Assembly (NCBI GenBank): GCA_029261995.1
Contig: JAJDAF010000004.1
Coordinates: forward strand, 1-64,000
Reading direction: 5' to 3'
Source of the DNA: Candidatus Zhuqueibacterota bacterium
GTDB taxonomy: Bacteria; Zhuqueibacterota; Zhuqueibacteria; Oceanimicrobiales; Oceanimicrobiaceae
DNA: 64,000 nucleotides
The notes below the pieces were generated by a model. The model made no database searches, was not told the origin of the DNA, and was given only the letters and a program-made list of their open reading frames with translations. Position 1 is the first letter of the stretch. Every line of letters starts with the position of its first letter. This document shows positions 1-10,387 of the stretch, one piece after another. Position numbers and translations under genes: made by a program.

Positions 1-1
1 A

Positions 2-1726
2 CTGGATCGCAATGCATTGCCAGCGCCTGAGGGTTCCGTGGAGAGCGGTGTGCCCTACATTGCACCGCGCAATGACCGCGAGCGCCTGTTGGTGGAGATA
101 TGGCAGGATGTTCTGCATGTGGAAAAGATTGGCATTGATGATAACTATTTTGCGCTTGGAGGAGATTCAATCAAGGCGATTTCCATGGCGGCCCGGCTGC
201 GACAACACAATCTTGGGGTGGAACTCCGCAGTCTTTTCCAATTTCCAACTGTTGCACAGTTGACGCCAAACTTGTATGAAGTGCAAATCACTGCAGAACA
301 GGGTCCGGTTGTCGGCGACGTGCCGTGGACGCCTATTCAAAAATGGTTCCTGGACATCGCCCCAGTTTCTTTTCATCACTGGAATCAAGCCTTCGTCTTT
401 GAATTGCGCAACGCGGATGTTGCGGCAATCAAACAGACTTTTTCGCAATTACTAGAACATCACGACATGCTACGCGCGACCGTGAGTGAGAGCGTCGATA
501 ACGGTAGTGGTGATGCCGGTCTTCTGACCATCGCTGAATCGGCTGCGTTCGAGTCTGATGTTCAGGTGTTTGATTTAGCTCGATATTCCGATTATCTCCC
601 GGAAATTGCTGAGCAGTCCAGCCGACTTCAGGCGTCGATTGATCTGCAGAACGGTCCGCTTTTTAAAATTGCCCTGTTCAAAACGAGCGCCAAAGACTAT
701 CTGCTGTTTGTTATGCATCATCTGATCATTGACGGTGTCTCCTGGCGGATTCTTCTCGAGGACTTTTTCAGCCTTTATGTGGCTTTGCTCAAACATGAAG
801 AATCCGTGTTGCCGGCAAAGACATCGTCGTACATAGCCTGGACTGCTTCCTTGACTCGCTATTTCAAACCTAAACAGGCTGAGCAGGAGATGGCTTATTG
901 GGAATCGGTTCTCGACGAAATCGATACCTCTGTTGTCAGCGACTATAATCCGGACTCGGACCTGCATTCGGATACAGTTGAAATCGAGCTTCGTTTTGGA
1001 GCACGGGAAACGGCCTGGCTTCTCAATGAAGCACATCGGGCATATAATACGCAAATTGAGGATATCTTGCTAACGGCGCTGGCACTGACTTGCCGCAAAA
1101 TGTTCGGTACTGCAAAAACAGCAGTTATGCTTGAGGGACACGGGCGCGAGCAGATCATCGCGGATGTAGATATTTCTCGGACCATCGGCTGGTTCACGTC
1201 GGTCTATCCGTTTGTGGTTCAAGTGCCGGTTGAATCGGATCTCGCCACGTCGATCAAACACAATAAGGAGCGATTGCGTCGAGTCCCGAATAGGGGAGTG
1301 GGTTTCCTGATTCTCAAATACCTGCTGCAACAAAGGCCGATGTCGCTCTGGCGCAAATATCCGGAGATCGGCTTCAACTATTTGGGACAGACAGGTGTAG
1401 CGTCAGAGGAGAGTGTATTTGCCGCGACACAGATGGACATCGGCCGTCTGCGCTCTCCTGAAAGCCCGCGGCTCTACACGCTCGAAATCAACGGGGCGGT
1501 CGCTGCCGGCCAGCTTATTTTCAGAATAGAATATAATCGGAAGGCATTTGAGCAGGCGACGATAGAGCGATTCGTTTCCGAATTCCAGGAAAGCACGATA
1601 CACCTACTGAAGCACTGCCTTTCCAAGACGGAAACCGAGTACACGGTCAGTGACTTTAGCGATGACGAGTTGTCGGACGGCGATCTCGACATTATTGCCA
1701 GCGAAATCAGGCCTATCGAAGGATAA
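2..1726 (+). CDS. NRPS, 3' end: A-domain tail, PCP, epimerization domain (partial)
   Basis: This is the end of an NRPS gene that begins before the window. The first in-frame codons read LDRNALP, the tail of adenylation core motif A10, so the apparent starts inside the window are not real starts. A peptidyl carrier domain follows, with its phosphopantetheine Ser in GGDSI (about residue 56), the form usual before epimerization domains. An epimerization domain fills the rest: HHLIIDGVSW, EGHGRE, the RTIGWF segment and FNYLGQ are all present, so it looks active. It should turn the carrier-bound residue into its D-form. The tail after the E domain is acidic (DFSDDELSDGDLD), like the donor half of a COM docking pair. 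The next protein opens like a COM acceptor with a D-selective C domain, so the two probably work in sequence. The amino acid cannot be called because its A domain is outside the window. Confidence 0.93.
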   Translation: MDRNALPAPEGSVESGVPYIAPRNDRERLLVEIWQDVLHVEKIGIDDNYFALGGDSIKAISMAARLRQHNLGVELRSLFQFPTVAQLTPNLYEVQITAEQGPVVGDVPWTPIQKWFLDIAPVSFHHWNQAFVFELRNADVAAIKQTFSQLLEHHDMLRATVSESVDNGSGDAGLLTIAESAAFESDVQVFDLARYSDYLPEIAEQSSRLQASIDLQNGPLFKIALFKTSAKDYLLFVMHHLIIDGVSWRILLEDFFSLYVALLKHEESVLPAKTSSYIAWTASLTRYFKPKQAEQEMAYWESVLDEIDTSVVSDYNPDSDLHSDTVEIELRFGARETAWLLNEAHRAYNTQIEDILLTALALTCRKMFGTAKTAVMLEGHGREQIIADVDISRTIGWFTSVYPFVVQVPVESDLATSIKHNKERLRRVPNRGVGFLILKYLLQQRPMSLWRKYPEIGFNYLGQTGVASEESVFAATQMDIGRLRSPESPRLYTLEINGAVAAGQLIFRIEYNRKAFEQATIERFVSEFQESTIHLLKHCLSKTETEYTVSDFSDDELSDGDLDIIASEIRPIEG

Positions 1727-1830
1727 AGATCCAGAGAAAGCGAATCCTGAAAACGGCGAATCTTGAAAAGACTCCAGACTGTTCAAAACTCAAAGAAAAC
1801 TCACCTCAACCCAAATTGACTCACACGGCG

Positions 1831-4800
1831 ATGTCAGGAAAAGACAATATCCAGGACATTTACCCTCTGTCGCCTTTACAGGAGGGGATGTTGTTTCACT
1901 CGATTGCTGATGGTGAATCGGACGCTTATTTCGAGCAGAAGATCCTCACCATCGAAGGACAGTTGGACTACGAGCGTTTTGCACGGAGTGTCGCCAAGGT
2001 TGTCGAGAAACATGACAACTTTCGTACGCTGTTTTCCTACAAACAATTGAAACATCCCAAACAAGTCGTTCTGAGGCAGCGCGACAGTCAGGTTCGTTTT
2101 GAGGACATTTCGCATTTAAGCGATGCGGACCGAACGCGATTCATTGAGGATTTTGTCCGCAGGGACAAAGATGACAAGTTTGACTTGTCGAAAGACACGC
2201 TCACTCGGTTCACAATACTGAAGACGGGGCCGAAGCTCTACAAAATCGTCTGGAGTTACCACCACATTATCATGGACGGCTGGTGCCTGAGCATTGTGCT
2301 TAGAGATTTGCTCGACGCGTATACCGGCTTATCTAACGGACATGTCTTCACACTGCCGCGCTCGAGGCCATATAGCGCATATATCAAATGGTTGCGAGAG
2401 CAGGACTCGGATGAGGCTCTGGCTTATTGGGAGAGCTACCTGTCCGGCTATGATGAAGCCGCCGTTATCCCGGCGCCATTGAGTGCGAAGCCTGAATTGG
2501 GTTATTCACATCAAGAGCGTACTATCACCTTCTCCGAGAATGAAAGCGAGGGCCTGGAGGTCACTTGCCGCAAGCATGGCGTCACCAGCAGTGCATTTCT
2601 GGAGACAGTTTGGGGACTCTTGCTGCAAAGATACAACAACAGAAGAGATGTCGTTTTCGGTACAGTGGTGTCCGGCCGCCCTGCGAGTATTGCCAACGTT
2701 GAAAGCATGGTTGGCCTGTTCATTAACACCGTGCCGGTGAGGGTGACGGCGGAAAAGGGAGAACCGTTCATTGACGTTGTCAGACGGATACAGACGCACA
2801 ACAGCGAGTCTGACAAGTATGATTTTGTATCCCTCGCAGAAGTCCAGGCACAAACGGAGCTAAAGTCTGAGTTGCTGAACCACATTATCGTCTTTGAAAA
2901 CTACCTCATACAGGGTTCGGCGGTTGACCACAGCACCAAAGATGCGCTTGGTTTCCAGGTTACCGGCATTGATGTTTTTGAGCAACCGAATTACGACCTA
3001 GCCGTGATGGTGATGCCTGGACCCGAATTGAAGATCAAGTTCATCTACAATGAGAATGCTCTGCCTGAATCTCTAGTCGCGCGTATCCAGGGGCATTTGA
3101 AGAGCACGGTGCTCCGAGTTTGCGAAAATCCGACTTCAGCGATTGATGAAGTCGATATATTGTTGGCGGAAGAGCGGCAGCAGATCGTTTTTGAGTTCAA
3201 TGACACCGAAGCGGCGTACAGTGAAGAAAGCTTGATACATAGCCTCTTTGAAGCACAAGTGAACAATCGCCACGCCGAGCCAGCGGTGATATTCCAGGCT
3301 GATGTTTGGACTTACGGCGACTTGAATGCTCGTTCGAACCAGCTTGCTCATCTATTGCGTGCCAAAGGTGTCGAGCGCAATTGTCTGGTTGCTGTGAGCA
3401 TGGATCGCTCGAACTGGATGATCGCCGCTGTGATGGGGATTCTCAAATCGGGAGGCGCTTATGTGCCGGTCGGGCCGAAATTGCCCGAGGCCAGGTTGCT
3501 CACGATGTTGCGGTCATTGGAATTGGAGACGTTGGTTACGGATAAGGCAAACCTGCCTGGAATCACCGAGCTCGCCACTCACTTGCCCCACGTGCAGCGA
3601 GTGATTTGCCTTGATGCGCCGGTCGAATCAAATCATGGTCCGCCTGAATCTGGCTTCGAGACTCTCTCCAGTGTTGAACTCGACTCCATGCCAGCCGAGA
3701 ATCTTGCCGCAGTCAACGACCCGCTGGATATCGCCTACGTCATTCATACCTCCGGCTCGACTGGCATTCCTAAGGGGGTGGTTGAACAGCATCGTCCGGC
3801 GATTAATATTCTGGAGTGGGTCAACAAATCTTGCTCAGTCGATCAAAACGACAAAATACTGTTTATTACCTCTCTCGGTTTTGACCTTTCGGTTTATGAT
3901 ATCTTCGGAATCCTGGCAGCGGGCGGCAGCATTCGCGTGGTATCCAGCGACGAGGTTGGGGATCCACAGGCGCTGCTGGAGATCATCATCAAAGAGGGCA
4001 TTACCATTTGGGATTCCGCACCGGCAGCTCTGCAGCAATTGGTGCCCTGTTTCCACAAAGTCAATGAATACAACGGAGATAGCTTACTACGCTTTGTCTT
4101 TTTGAGCGGCGACTGGATTCCCTTGCCATTGCCGGACATCTTGAAGCAGACTTTCCCAGGTGTACAAGTGTTGGCCATGGGTGGCGCCACCGAAGCCACG
4201 ATATGGTCTAATCACTACTTTGTGGGCGAGATTCATCCTGATTGGAAGAGTATCCCCTATGGGAAACCAACACAAAATGCCAGATATTACATCCTGGATC
4301 AGGATTTGAATCCGTGCCCAATTGGCATCCCAGGCGACCTCTATATTGGAGGCCAATGTTTGTCAATTGGCTATATTGATGATGTAGAACTCAGTAATTA
4401 CAAATACCCGGGCAGTCCTTTCGTTGCCGGGGACATCATCTATCGAACCGGCGATATGGCGCGCTGGTTTGGTGATGGCAACATCGAATTCCTGGGACGT
4501 CAGGATTCGCAAGTCAAGATTCGCGGATACCGCATCGAGTTGGGTGAGATTGAGAAACAACTTCTTATGCACCCGGCAATTACCGATGCGGTTGCTCTGG
4601 CACATGCAGACTCAGGCGGAGATAAGTATCTTTGTGCCTATTACGTCGGAGAATCGAACCTGGGCCTAGACCAGCTTAAATCTTGGTTGGGCGACGCGTT
4701 GCCGGAATACATGGTCCCAGAACATTTCCTGCGGATCGAGCAAATGCCGATCAATCGGAATGGCAAGTTGGACCGCAAGAGATTGCTGAAGCCAGACGCA

Positions 4801-7800
4801 ACAGTTCAGACCGCATTTGTTGCACCGCGAAACGAAACTGAAAGCGAGTTGTTGGGGCTTTGGTCTGAGGTTTTGGGCATCGACAGGGACCAGTTTGGGA
4901 TTGACCATGATTTTTTCGAGCTAGGTGGACATTCTCTCCGCGTAACCGCATTGGCGGCACAGATTCAACAGATTTTCGGCAGGAACGTGCCAATGACGGA
5001 TATCTTTGCTCGCCCAACAATCAGACTGTTAGGTGAACAGCTCAGCACTCAAGAGCTTTCACTGTTGCCAGCGATGGAAGCCGCACCGGACAAAGCATAT
5101 TATCCGGCTTCCTCCGCCCAAAAACGCTTGTTTGTCATCCAGCAGCTAACGCCAGAAACACTCAGCTACAATATTCCAGTTGGGCTCATTTTGGACTCTG
5201 CCATAGATATGGTACGGCTCGAAGAATCGATACGTCTGATTATCTCCCGACATAAGACGTTGCGCACCAGCTTCAAGATGATGGCGGGTGAACTGGTGCA
5301 AATCGTCGCGGCGACGGTTGATTTTCATCTGGCCGAACTGGAAACTGATGTAACGGACGAACAAGCGGCAATGCGGACGTTCTTGCAGCCATTTGATCTT
5401 GCAAAGGCGCCGCTGATTCGCGCAGCTTATACCACACGACCAGACGACCGCCTCGTTTTGCTCATTGACATTCATCACATCGTTTCTGACGGACTTTCGA
5501 TGGAGATGTTCATCCGCGAGATGGCTTCAGTCTACATGGGTGAAACATTGCCAAAGGTGGGGTATCACTCTACAGATTATTCCGAGTGGCTAAAGAAACC
5601 AGCGGTTCAACGGGTCATTGAAAACCAAAGTGATTTTTGGACCGACATTCTTGGCGATGAACTCCCCACTCTGAATCTGCCGCTTGACTACGCCAGGCCG
5701 CCGATTATGAGCGACGAGGGTGATGTCTTTGTCCTGGATCTCGAAGAAGAATTATCGGGCAAACTGCGCACGCTTGCTGCTGCTCATAACGCAACTTTGT
5801 TCATGGTCCTGCTCGCTGTTTTCAACGTTTGGCTGGCCAAATTGACCGGGCAGGAGGACATCATCGTGGGCACGCCGGTTTCCGGCAGAAATCACCCTAA
5901 GCTTGAAGCCGTGATGGGAGTGCTCCTGAACACCTTGGCTCTAAGAAACTGCCCACGCGGGGACAAGACATTTATTGATTTTCTCGGTGAAGTGAAACGT
6001 CGTTCGCTTCTGGCCTATGAGAACCAGAACTATCAGTTCGATGACTTGCTCGACAAGTTGAATGTCAATCGAGATGTCAGCCGAAATCCGCTATTTGATG
6101 TCATGCTAGTGCTCCAGGAAGCCGTCGAACCGCAAGCGCACATGGAGAAGATGGGTATTGCGGCTGCGCAAACCAAGCCGGAGTATTGCAAATTCGATTT
6201 GATGCTCGAAGTCATTGCGGGTCACCGATTGTATCTGCAATTCACATATTGCAAGAAACTCTTCAAACACGACTCGCTCCAACGATTTGTTTCCTATTTC
6301 CACACGTTGCTACAATCAATCGTCGAAACACCTGAAGCCAAACTCTCGATGCTTCACTATTTGCCGGCCGAGACTCTGCGGCAGATCGTGGATGATTTTG
6401 ATGGCGACCGTGTTGAGTATCCGACGCGTCAACGTATCCACGATCTTTTCGAAAAACAGGTTGCCGAGACACCGCAAAACATTGCGTTGACCTACGGCGG
6501 CGACACGATGACATATAGCGCCTTGAACGAAAAGGCCAATCGCTTGGCACATCGGCTGATTGAGTTGGGCGTTGGGGCAAATGTGCCGGTCGGAATAGTG
6601 ACCGACCGCTGCTTCGAGACGATGGTCGGTATACTTGGCATTCTCAAGGCAGGCGGTATCTACGTGCCGCTCCATACCAGTCTACCTGGAAATCGTATTC
6701 GATTTATGGTGGAAGACAGTCGTGCCTGTCTCTTGTTGGAGCCGAAAACCGGCATGATAGAGCTCGATGGTTTTTGTTCTGTCCTCAGTCTTGATCAGGA
6801 AGCTGCTTACTCGGAAAACCCCGCGACGCCGAACACAAGTACAAGTCCGGATGATGTAGCTTACGTTATCTATACTTCCGGTTCTACGGGTATTCCAAAG
6901 GGGGTCATGGTCGGGCACAGTTCTATACTCAATACATTGCACTGCCTGCAAGATAGATATCCGTTTTCCGAGGACGACACGTATTTGCTGAAAACATCTT
7001 GCCTGTTCGATGTTTCTATTGCCGAGCTTTTTGGTTGGTTTTTTGCAGGTGGAAGATTAGCTATTCTTCCCGAGCAGTCTGAAAAGGATCCGCAGCGAAT
7101 CGTTGACGCAATCGACAAGCACAAAGTGACATTCATCAACTTTGTGCCGTCCATGTTTGAGTCATTTTTGCGCTTCTTAAATCCGGAGAACGTAGCCAAA
7201 ATCAGCAGCCTCAAATATATCTTTCTGGCGGGCGAAGCATTACCACCAAATCTTGTCGACCGCTTCAAGAGTTTGGCTCTGTCCACAAAATTAGAAAACA
7301 TATACGGTCCGACGGAAACTTCGATCTACGCCAGTTGGTTTGCCCTCAATGATTGGCAAGGCGGAGCCACGGTACCGATCGGCAAGCCGCTTCACAATGT
7401 CCGTCTCCATATTGTGGACAAATATGATGAGCTTCAGGGTGTCGGTGTTTTTGGCGAGTTGTGTATTGCTGGTGCCGGGCTGGCCAGGGGATATCTCGGC
7501 AACGAGGCCTTGACGAATAAGAGTTTTGTGAAGAGCCCATTCCGTGACGGCGATCGCATGTATCGCACCGGAGATCTTGCACGCTGGCGTCCGGATGGCA
7601 ATGTAGAGTTTAAGGGGCGCGTCGATCACCAGGTTAAACTACGCGGTTTTAGAATTGAACTAGGTGAGATTGAGCACAAATTGCTGCAGCATCCAGGGGT
7701 TAGAGAGGTTGTTGTTTTGGCCTTGGATGGCGATTCGGCAAGCGAAAAAATCCTGTGCGCTTACATTGCTGGCGATTCCGAAATCGATATTCCCAGCCTG

Positions 7801-8277
7801 CGAGGTTATTTGACGGCTGAGTTGCCATCTTACATGGTGCCATCGAAGTTTGTGACCATCGACGAAATGCCTCTCAGTACCAGCGGAAAGATTGATCGTA
7901 AGCAACTCGCCTCGATAGAGCCCGGCGGCACGGCTTCGGAGAGTGAATACGTTGCGCCCACAGGCAACATCGAGAAGATAGTCGCTGATGTTTGGCGCGA
8001 TGTGCTGGGGATCGATAAGGTCGGCATTCACGACAACTTTTTTGAGTTGGGTGGAAACTCCTTGAAGATTATTCAACTGAGTGAACAGCTCAACAAAGTC
8101 ATGTCGCAACCGGCGGATATCATCACATTCTTTACCTACCCATCTATATCCTCTTTTGTGGACAATATGACGCTGTATTGTCAACCCGGTGAGCACCTGC
8201 AAGACCGAGATGACGCTCTGGATAAAGGTAAAAATCGCCTGAGGGCCCTCAAGTCAAAAAAGGGGGGCGAGATATGA
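1831..8277 (+). CDS. NRPS, two modules: C(DCL)-A-PCP-C-A-PCP
   Basis: A two-module peptide synthetase of about 2,148 residues. C1 (residues about 10-435) carries LSPLQEGMLFH and HHIIMDG and looks like a D-donor condensation domain, matching the upstream E domain. A1 (about 455-980) has TSGSTG, GGATEATIWS and NGKLDR. Its code read by eye is D-L-Y-D-F-S-M-I-W, in the cysteine/small-residue group but differing from the usual Cys code at three places. PCP1 has LGGHSL (about 1033). C2 (about 1090-1510) has HHIVSDG and is of ordinary LCL type, not a cyclization domain. A2 (about 1535-2020) reads D-V-A-N-F-A-I-I-Y, which I cannot match to a substrate. PCP2 (LGGNSL, about 2075) ends the protein. I chose ATG 1831; a TTG at 1816 would add five residues, and neither has a clear Shine-Dalgarno. 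The stop overlaps the next start (ATGA), suggesting translational coupling. Confidence 0.95.
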   Translation: MSGKDNIQDIYPLSPLQEGMLFHSIADGESDAYFEQKILTIEGQLDYERFARSVAKVVEKHDNFRTLFSYKQLKHPKQVVLRQRDSQVRFEDISHLSDADRTRFIEDFVRRDKDDKFDLSKDTLTRFTILKTGPKLYKIVWSYHHIIMDGWCLSIVLRDLLDAYTGLSNGHVFTLPRSRPYSAYIKWLREQDSDEALAYWESYLSGYDEAAVIPAPLSAKPELGYSHQERTITFSENESEGLEVTCRKHGVTSSAFLETVWGLLLQRYNNRRDVVFGTVVSGRPASIANVESMVGLFINTVPVRVTAEKGEPFIDVVRRIQTHNSESDKYDFVSLAEVQAQTELKSELLNHIIVFENYLIQGSAVDHSTKDALGFQVTGIDVFEQPNYDLAVMVMPGPELKIKFIYNENALPESLVARIQGHLKSTVLRVCENPTSAIDEVDILLAEERQQIVFEFNDTEAAYSEESLIHSLFEAQVNNRHAEPAVIFQADVWTYGDLNARSNQLAHLLRAKGVERNCLVAVSMDRSNWMIAAVMGILKSGGAYVPVGPKLPEARLLTMLRSLELETLVTDKANLPGITELATHLPHVQRVICLDAPVESNHGPPESGFETLSSVELDSMPAENLAAVNDPLDIAYVIHTSGSTGIPKGVVEQHRPAINILEWVNKSCSVDQNDKILFITSLGFDLSVYDIFGILAAGGSIRVVSSDEVGDPQALLEIIIKEGITIWDSAPAALQQLVPCFHKVNEYNGDSLLRFVFLSGDWIPLPLPDILKQTFPGVQVLAMGGATEATIWSNHYFVGEIHPDWKSIPYGKPTQNARYYILDQDLNPCPIGIPGDLYIGGQCLSIGYIDDVELSNYKYPGSPFVAGDIIYRTGDMARWFGDGNIEFLGRQDSQVKIRGYRIELGEIEKQLLMHPAITDAVALAHADSGGDKYLCAYYVGESNLGLDQLKSWLGDALPEYMVPEHFLRIEQMPINRNGKLDRKRLLKPDATVQTAFVAPRNETESELLGLWSEVLGIDRDQFGIDHDFFELGGHSLRVTALAAQIQQIFGRNVPMTDIFARPTIRLLGEQLSTQELSLLPAMEAAPDKAYYPASSAQKRLFVIQQLTPETLSYNIPVGLILDSAIDMVRLEESIRLIISRHKTLRTSFKMMAGELVQIVAATVDFHLAELETDVTDEQAAMRTFLQPFDLAKAPLIRAAYTTRPDDRLVLLIDIHHIVSDGLSMEMFIREMASVYMGETLPKVGYHSTDYSEWLKKPAVQRVIENQSDFWTDILGDELPTLNLPLDYARPPIMSDEGDVFVLDLEEELSGKLRTLAAAHNATLFMVLLAVFNVWLAKLTGQEDIIVGTPVSGRNHPKLEAVMGVLLNTLALRNCPRGDKTFIDFLGEVKRRSLLAYENQNYQFDDLLDKLNVNRDVSRNPLFDVMLVLQEAVEPQAHMEKMGIAAAQTKPEYCKFDLMLEVIAGHRLYLQFTYCKKLFKHDSLQRFVSYFHTLLQSIVETPEAKLSMLHYLPAETLRQIVDDFDGDRVEYPTRQRIHDLFEKQVAETPQNIALTYGGDTMTYSALNEKANRLAHRLIELGVGANVPVGIVTDRCFETMVGILGILKAGGIYVPLHTSLPGNRIRFMVEDSRACLLLEPKTGMIELDGFCSVLSLDQEAAYSENPATPNTSTSPDDVAYVIYTSGSTGIPKGVMVGHSSILNTLHCLQDRYPFSEDDTYLLKTSCLFDVSIAELFGWFFAGGRLAILPEQSEKDPQRIVDAIDKHKVTFINFVPSMFESFLRFLNPENVAKISSLKYIFLAGEALPPNLVDRFKSLALSTKLENIYGPTETSIYASWFALNDWQGGATVPIGKPLHNVRLHIVDKYDELQGVGVFGELCIAGAGLARGYLGNEALTNKSFVKSPFRDGDRMYRTGDLARWRPDGNVEFKGRVDHQVKLRGFRIELGEIEHKLLQHPGVREVVVLALDGDSASEKILCAYIAGDSEIDIPSLRGYLTAELPSYMVPSKFVTIDEMPLSTSGKIDRKQLASIEPGGTASESEYVAPTGNIEKIVADVWRDVLGIDKVGIHDNFFELGGNSLKIIQLSEQLNKVMSQPADIITFFTYPSISSFVDNMTLYCQPGEHLQDRDDALDKGKNRLRALKSKKGGEI

Positions 8278-9287
8278 AGCTAGAGAGCGGAGTTGTCGAA
8301 ATACGGCAGGCGCCATTGCTGAGCAGGTTAGTCTGCCCGCGATGCAAGGGAGGGATCCACGGCATTAGCAGTGGTCTTCACTGCAAGCCTTGCGGATTGA
8401 CTTATCCGACTTACGATGATGTCATTGTGATGGTGGCTGCGCAAACGTTGTCTGCTGATTCCGACCAGATACCGGTTCAAGACAAACGCAAATCCGACCA
8501 GCAACGTCTCTATACCAAAGTTGCGGAACACTGGGATTTAGCGGCCAAACCGTTTAGCTTCGTTCCCAACGCGTTTTCATTTCTCAATTACGGTTATGTG
8601 CCAACCGACAACGAACAGTTTTCGCGAGTGCAGCTCCCTGAGCATTTGCCCAATCGGTATTGTGCGAACCTGGCGGTTGAGGTCGTTGGCCAAACCAACC
8701 TCACGGACAAGGAAGTGCTGGAGGTTGGCTGTGGTCGTGGCGGTAACATTACAACCATGAATGCTTTCTTCGAGCCAAAACTCAGCATTGGCATCGATCT
8801 CTGCCTGGCATCAGTGCAATTCTGCTTAGGGAAACACTCGCAGCCGACTGCCTTTTTCGCAGTCGCCGATGCCGAAACATTGCCGTTTCCTGAAGAATCC
8901 TTTGACGTCGTGTACAATCTGGAGTCATCGCATGCCTATCCTGAACGGGAGAGTTTTTACCGGGAGGTCTACCGGGTTTTGAAACCTTGCGGAGATTTCC
9001 TTTACTCCGACTTTCTCATGAAAGATGAATTCGCCGTGGCCATTGCTCTACTCGAAGACCTCGGATTCGAGTTGTTGCGCGACCAGGATATTACGTCGAA
9101 TGTTCTGAAATCAATATCTTTGACTGCTGAAGAAAGACGACACATGCTGAGCGAATACGGATTCGAATCTGAAAAGGACCAAAAATTTCTCGAGCACTTT
9201 CTTGCATTGCCTGGTTCCGATATTTTTAATGATATGGAGCAGCGTCGTGCCCCTTATCGCATTCTCAATTTGAAGAAAACCAGATGA
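8274..9287 (+). CDS. SAM-dependent methyltransferase with N-terminal zinc ribbon (copy 1)
   Basis: A 337-residue class I methyltransferase, probably an O-methyltransferase tailoring the peptide-polyketide. The N-terminus has two CxxC pairs (CPRC near residue 20, CKPC near 37), a Trm112-like zinc ribbon. The Rossmann domain has motif I VLEVGCGRGGN (about 149-160), an acidic GIDLC strand, NLESSHAYP, and YRVLKPCGDFLYSDF. That NxESSHxYP pattern is typical of methyltransferases acting on polyketides and lipids, such as phthiotriol/phenolphthiocerol and macrolide O-methyltransferases. The ATG overlaps the NRPS stop, and the gene's own stop overlaps the next methyltransferase by four bases. The paralogue next door suggests two successive or two differently placed methylations. 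The substrate is unknown. Confidence 0.88.
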   Translation: MKLESGVVEIRQAPLLSRLVCPRCKGGIHGISSGLHCKPCGLTYPTYDDVIVMVAAQTLSADSDQIPVQDKRKSDQQRLYTKVAEHWDLAAKPFSFVPNAFSFLNYGYVPTDNEQFSRVQLPEHLPNRYCANLAVEVVGQTNLTDKEVLEVGCGRGGNITTMNAFFEPKLSIGIDLCLASVQFCLGKHSQPTAFFAVADAETLPFPEESFDVVYNLESSHAYPERESFYREVYRVLKPCGDFLYSDFLMKDEFAVAIALLEDLGFELLRDQDITSNVLKSISLTAEERRHMLSEYGFESEKDQKFLEHFLALPGSDIFNDMEQRRAPYRILNLKKTR

Positions 9288-10255
9288 ATCACCTGCGATA
9301 TTTATTGACTTGCCCTGTCTGCAAGAAGCCTTTAAAAGAGCAACCGCAGAGCTTTGTGTGCAAAGGGTGCACGCTAGCATACCCATTCGTTGACGGTGTT
9401 GCAGTCATGCTGCCTGAAAAGGCAAAGGGGAGAAATCGTACTGCAAGTAGGGAATTGGATGAGCCTAAGTTCAAACAGGAATATGCCTATACACGGGTGG
9501 CCGAGCAGTTGGAGAGAACAGTACAGCAGTATGGTCACGCCGAAGCTTTTTGCTATCTTAACTACGGCTATGCAGTTTGCGACAACAAACGCCATAGTCC
9601 TGTTACTCTGCCTGCCAACATCTTAAATCGACATTCGATTCAGCTCACACTAGAGGTCGTGGGCGACGTTGATATAAAGGGTGCCGATGTTCTTGAAGTT
9701 GGCAGCGGTCGAGGCGGAAACTTGTTAACCATGCGGCAGTATCTTGAACCCAACACCTTGGTCGGCATGGATTTATGTGAGGCTTCCGTGCGTTTCTGCT
9801 GCAACACACACCAGTATGACAATATGGATTTCTGTGTCGGTGATGCCGAGCGACTGCCAATCGCAACCAACAGTGTGGATGTCGTGTTCAATCTGGAGTC
9901 TTCGCACGCCTACCCTAAACTGAACCTGTTTTGGCATGAGGTCGGGCGTGTCCTGAAGCCTGGTGGATATTTCCTCTATTCAGACATCTTGCCGGTTGAG
10001 CATCTGCACTTCGGACTTGAATATCTGATGGAAATAGGATTTGCCGTGCTGCGCAATCAGGATATTACGACTAATGTACTGCAGGCCTGCGACGAAATCG
10101 CTGACGGGCGTCGAGCGGCTTTCGGCTCGATTGCCGAAAACTCGGAAATAGACTTCCTGGACTTCCTGCTTGCAACGCCGGGCACCGGGCAATATGACGA
10201 CATGGCAACCGGGGCCAAGAAGTATCAAATTCTGACGTTGCAAAAGAGTGTTTGA
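9284..10255 (+). CDS. SAM-dependent methyltransferase with N-terminal zinc ribbon (copy 2)
   Basis: A 323-residue paralogue of the preceding gene, with the same layout throughout. It has a CPVC/CKGC zinc ribbon in the first 40 residues, motif I VLEVGSGRGGN, the GMDLC strand, NLESSHAYP and GRVLKPGGYFLYSDI. The shared architecture and ATGA coupling point to a local tandem duplication. It probably methylates a second hydroxyl of the product, or the same site at another stage. A gap of 132 bases separates it from the first PKS gene. I saw nothing in that gap beyond the Shine-Dalgarno of the next gene. Family assignment is firm; the target and regiochemistry are inference. Confidence 0.87.
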   Translation: MNHLRYLLTCPVCKKPLKEQPQSFVCKGCTLAYPFVDGVAVMLPEKAKGRNRTASRELDEPKFKQEYAYTRVAEQLERTVQQYGHAEAFCYLNYGYAVCDNKRHSPVTLPANILNRHSIQLTLEVVGDVDIKGADVLEVGSGRGGNLLTMRQYLEPNTLVGMDLCEASVRFCCNTHQYDNMDFCVGDAERLPIATNSVDVVFNLESSHAYPKLNLFWHEVGRVLKPGGYFLYSDILPVEHLHFGLEYLMEIGFAVLRNQDITTNVLQACDEIADGRRAAFGSIAENSEIDFLDFLLATPGTGQYDDMATGAKKYQILTLQKSV

Positions 10256-10387
10256 GCAAATACTAACCAGTCTTTCTCGCGTTAGCTCAATAAAACAATC
10301 GACCCGTTTGTCACTCTGAATCTTACCCTGCATCACTTCAAAAGAAAAGTATAGATGACCCTAACAGGAGCAAACTTGGAGCGCCCA

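Noticed and set aside
17-1726. Complete gene starting at the TTG at 17
   Set aside because: The same frame is open to the window edge and already encodes adenylation motif A10 before that codon, so the gene begins upstream.
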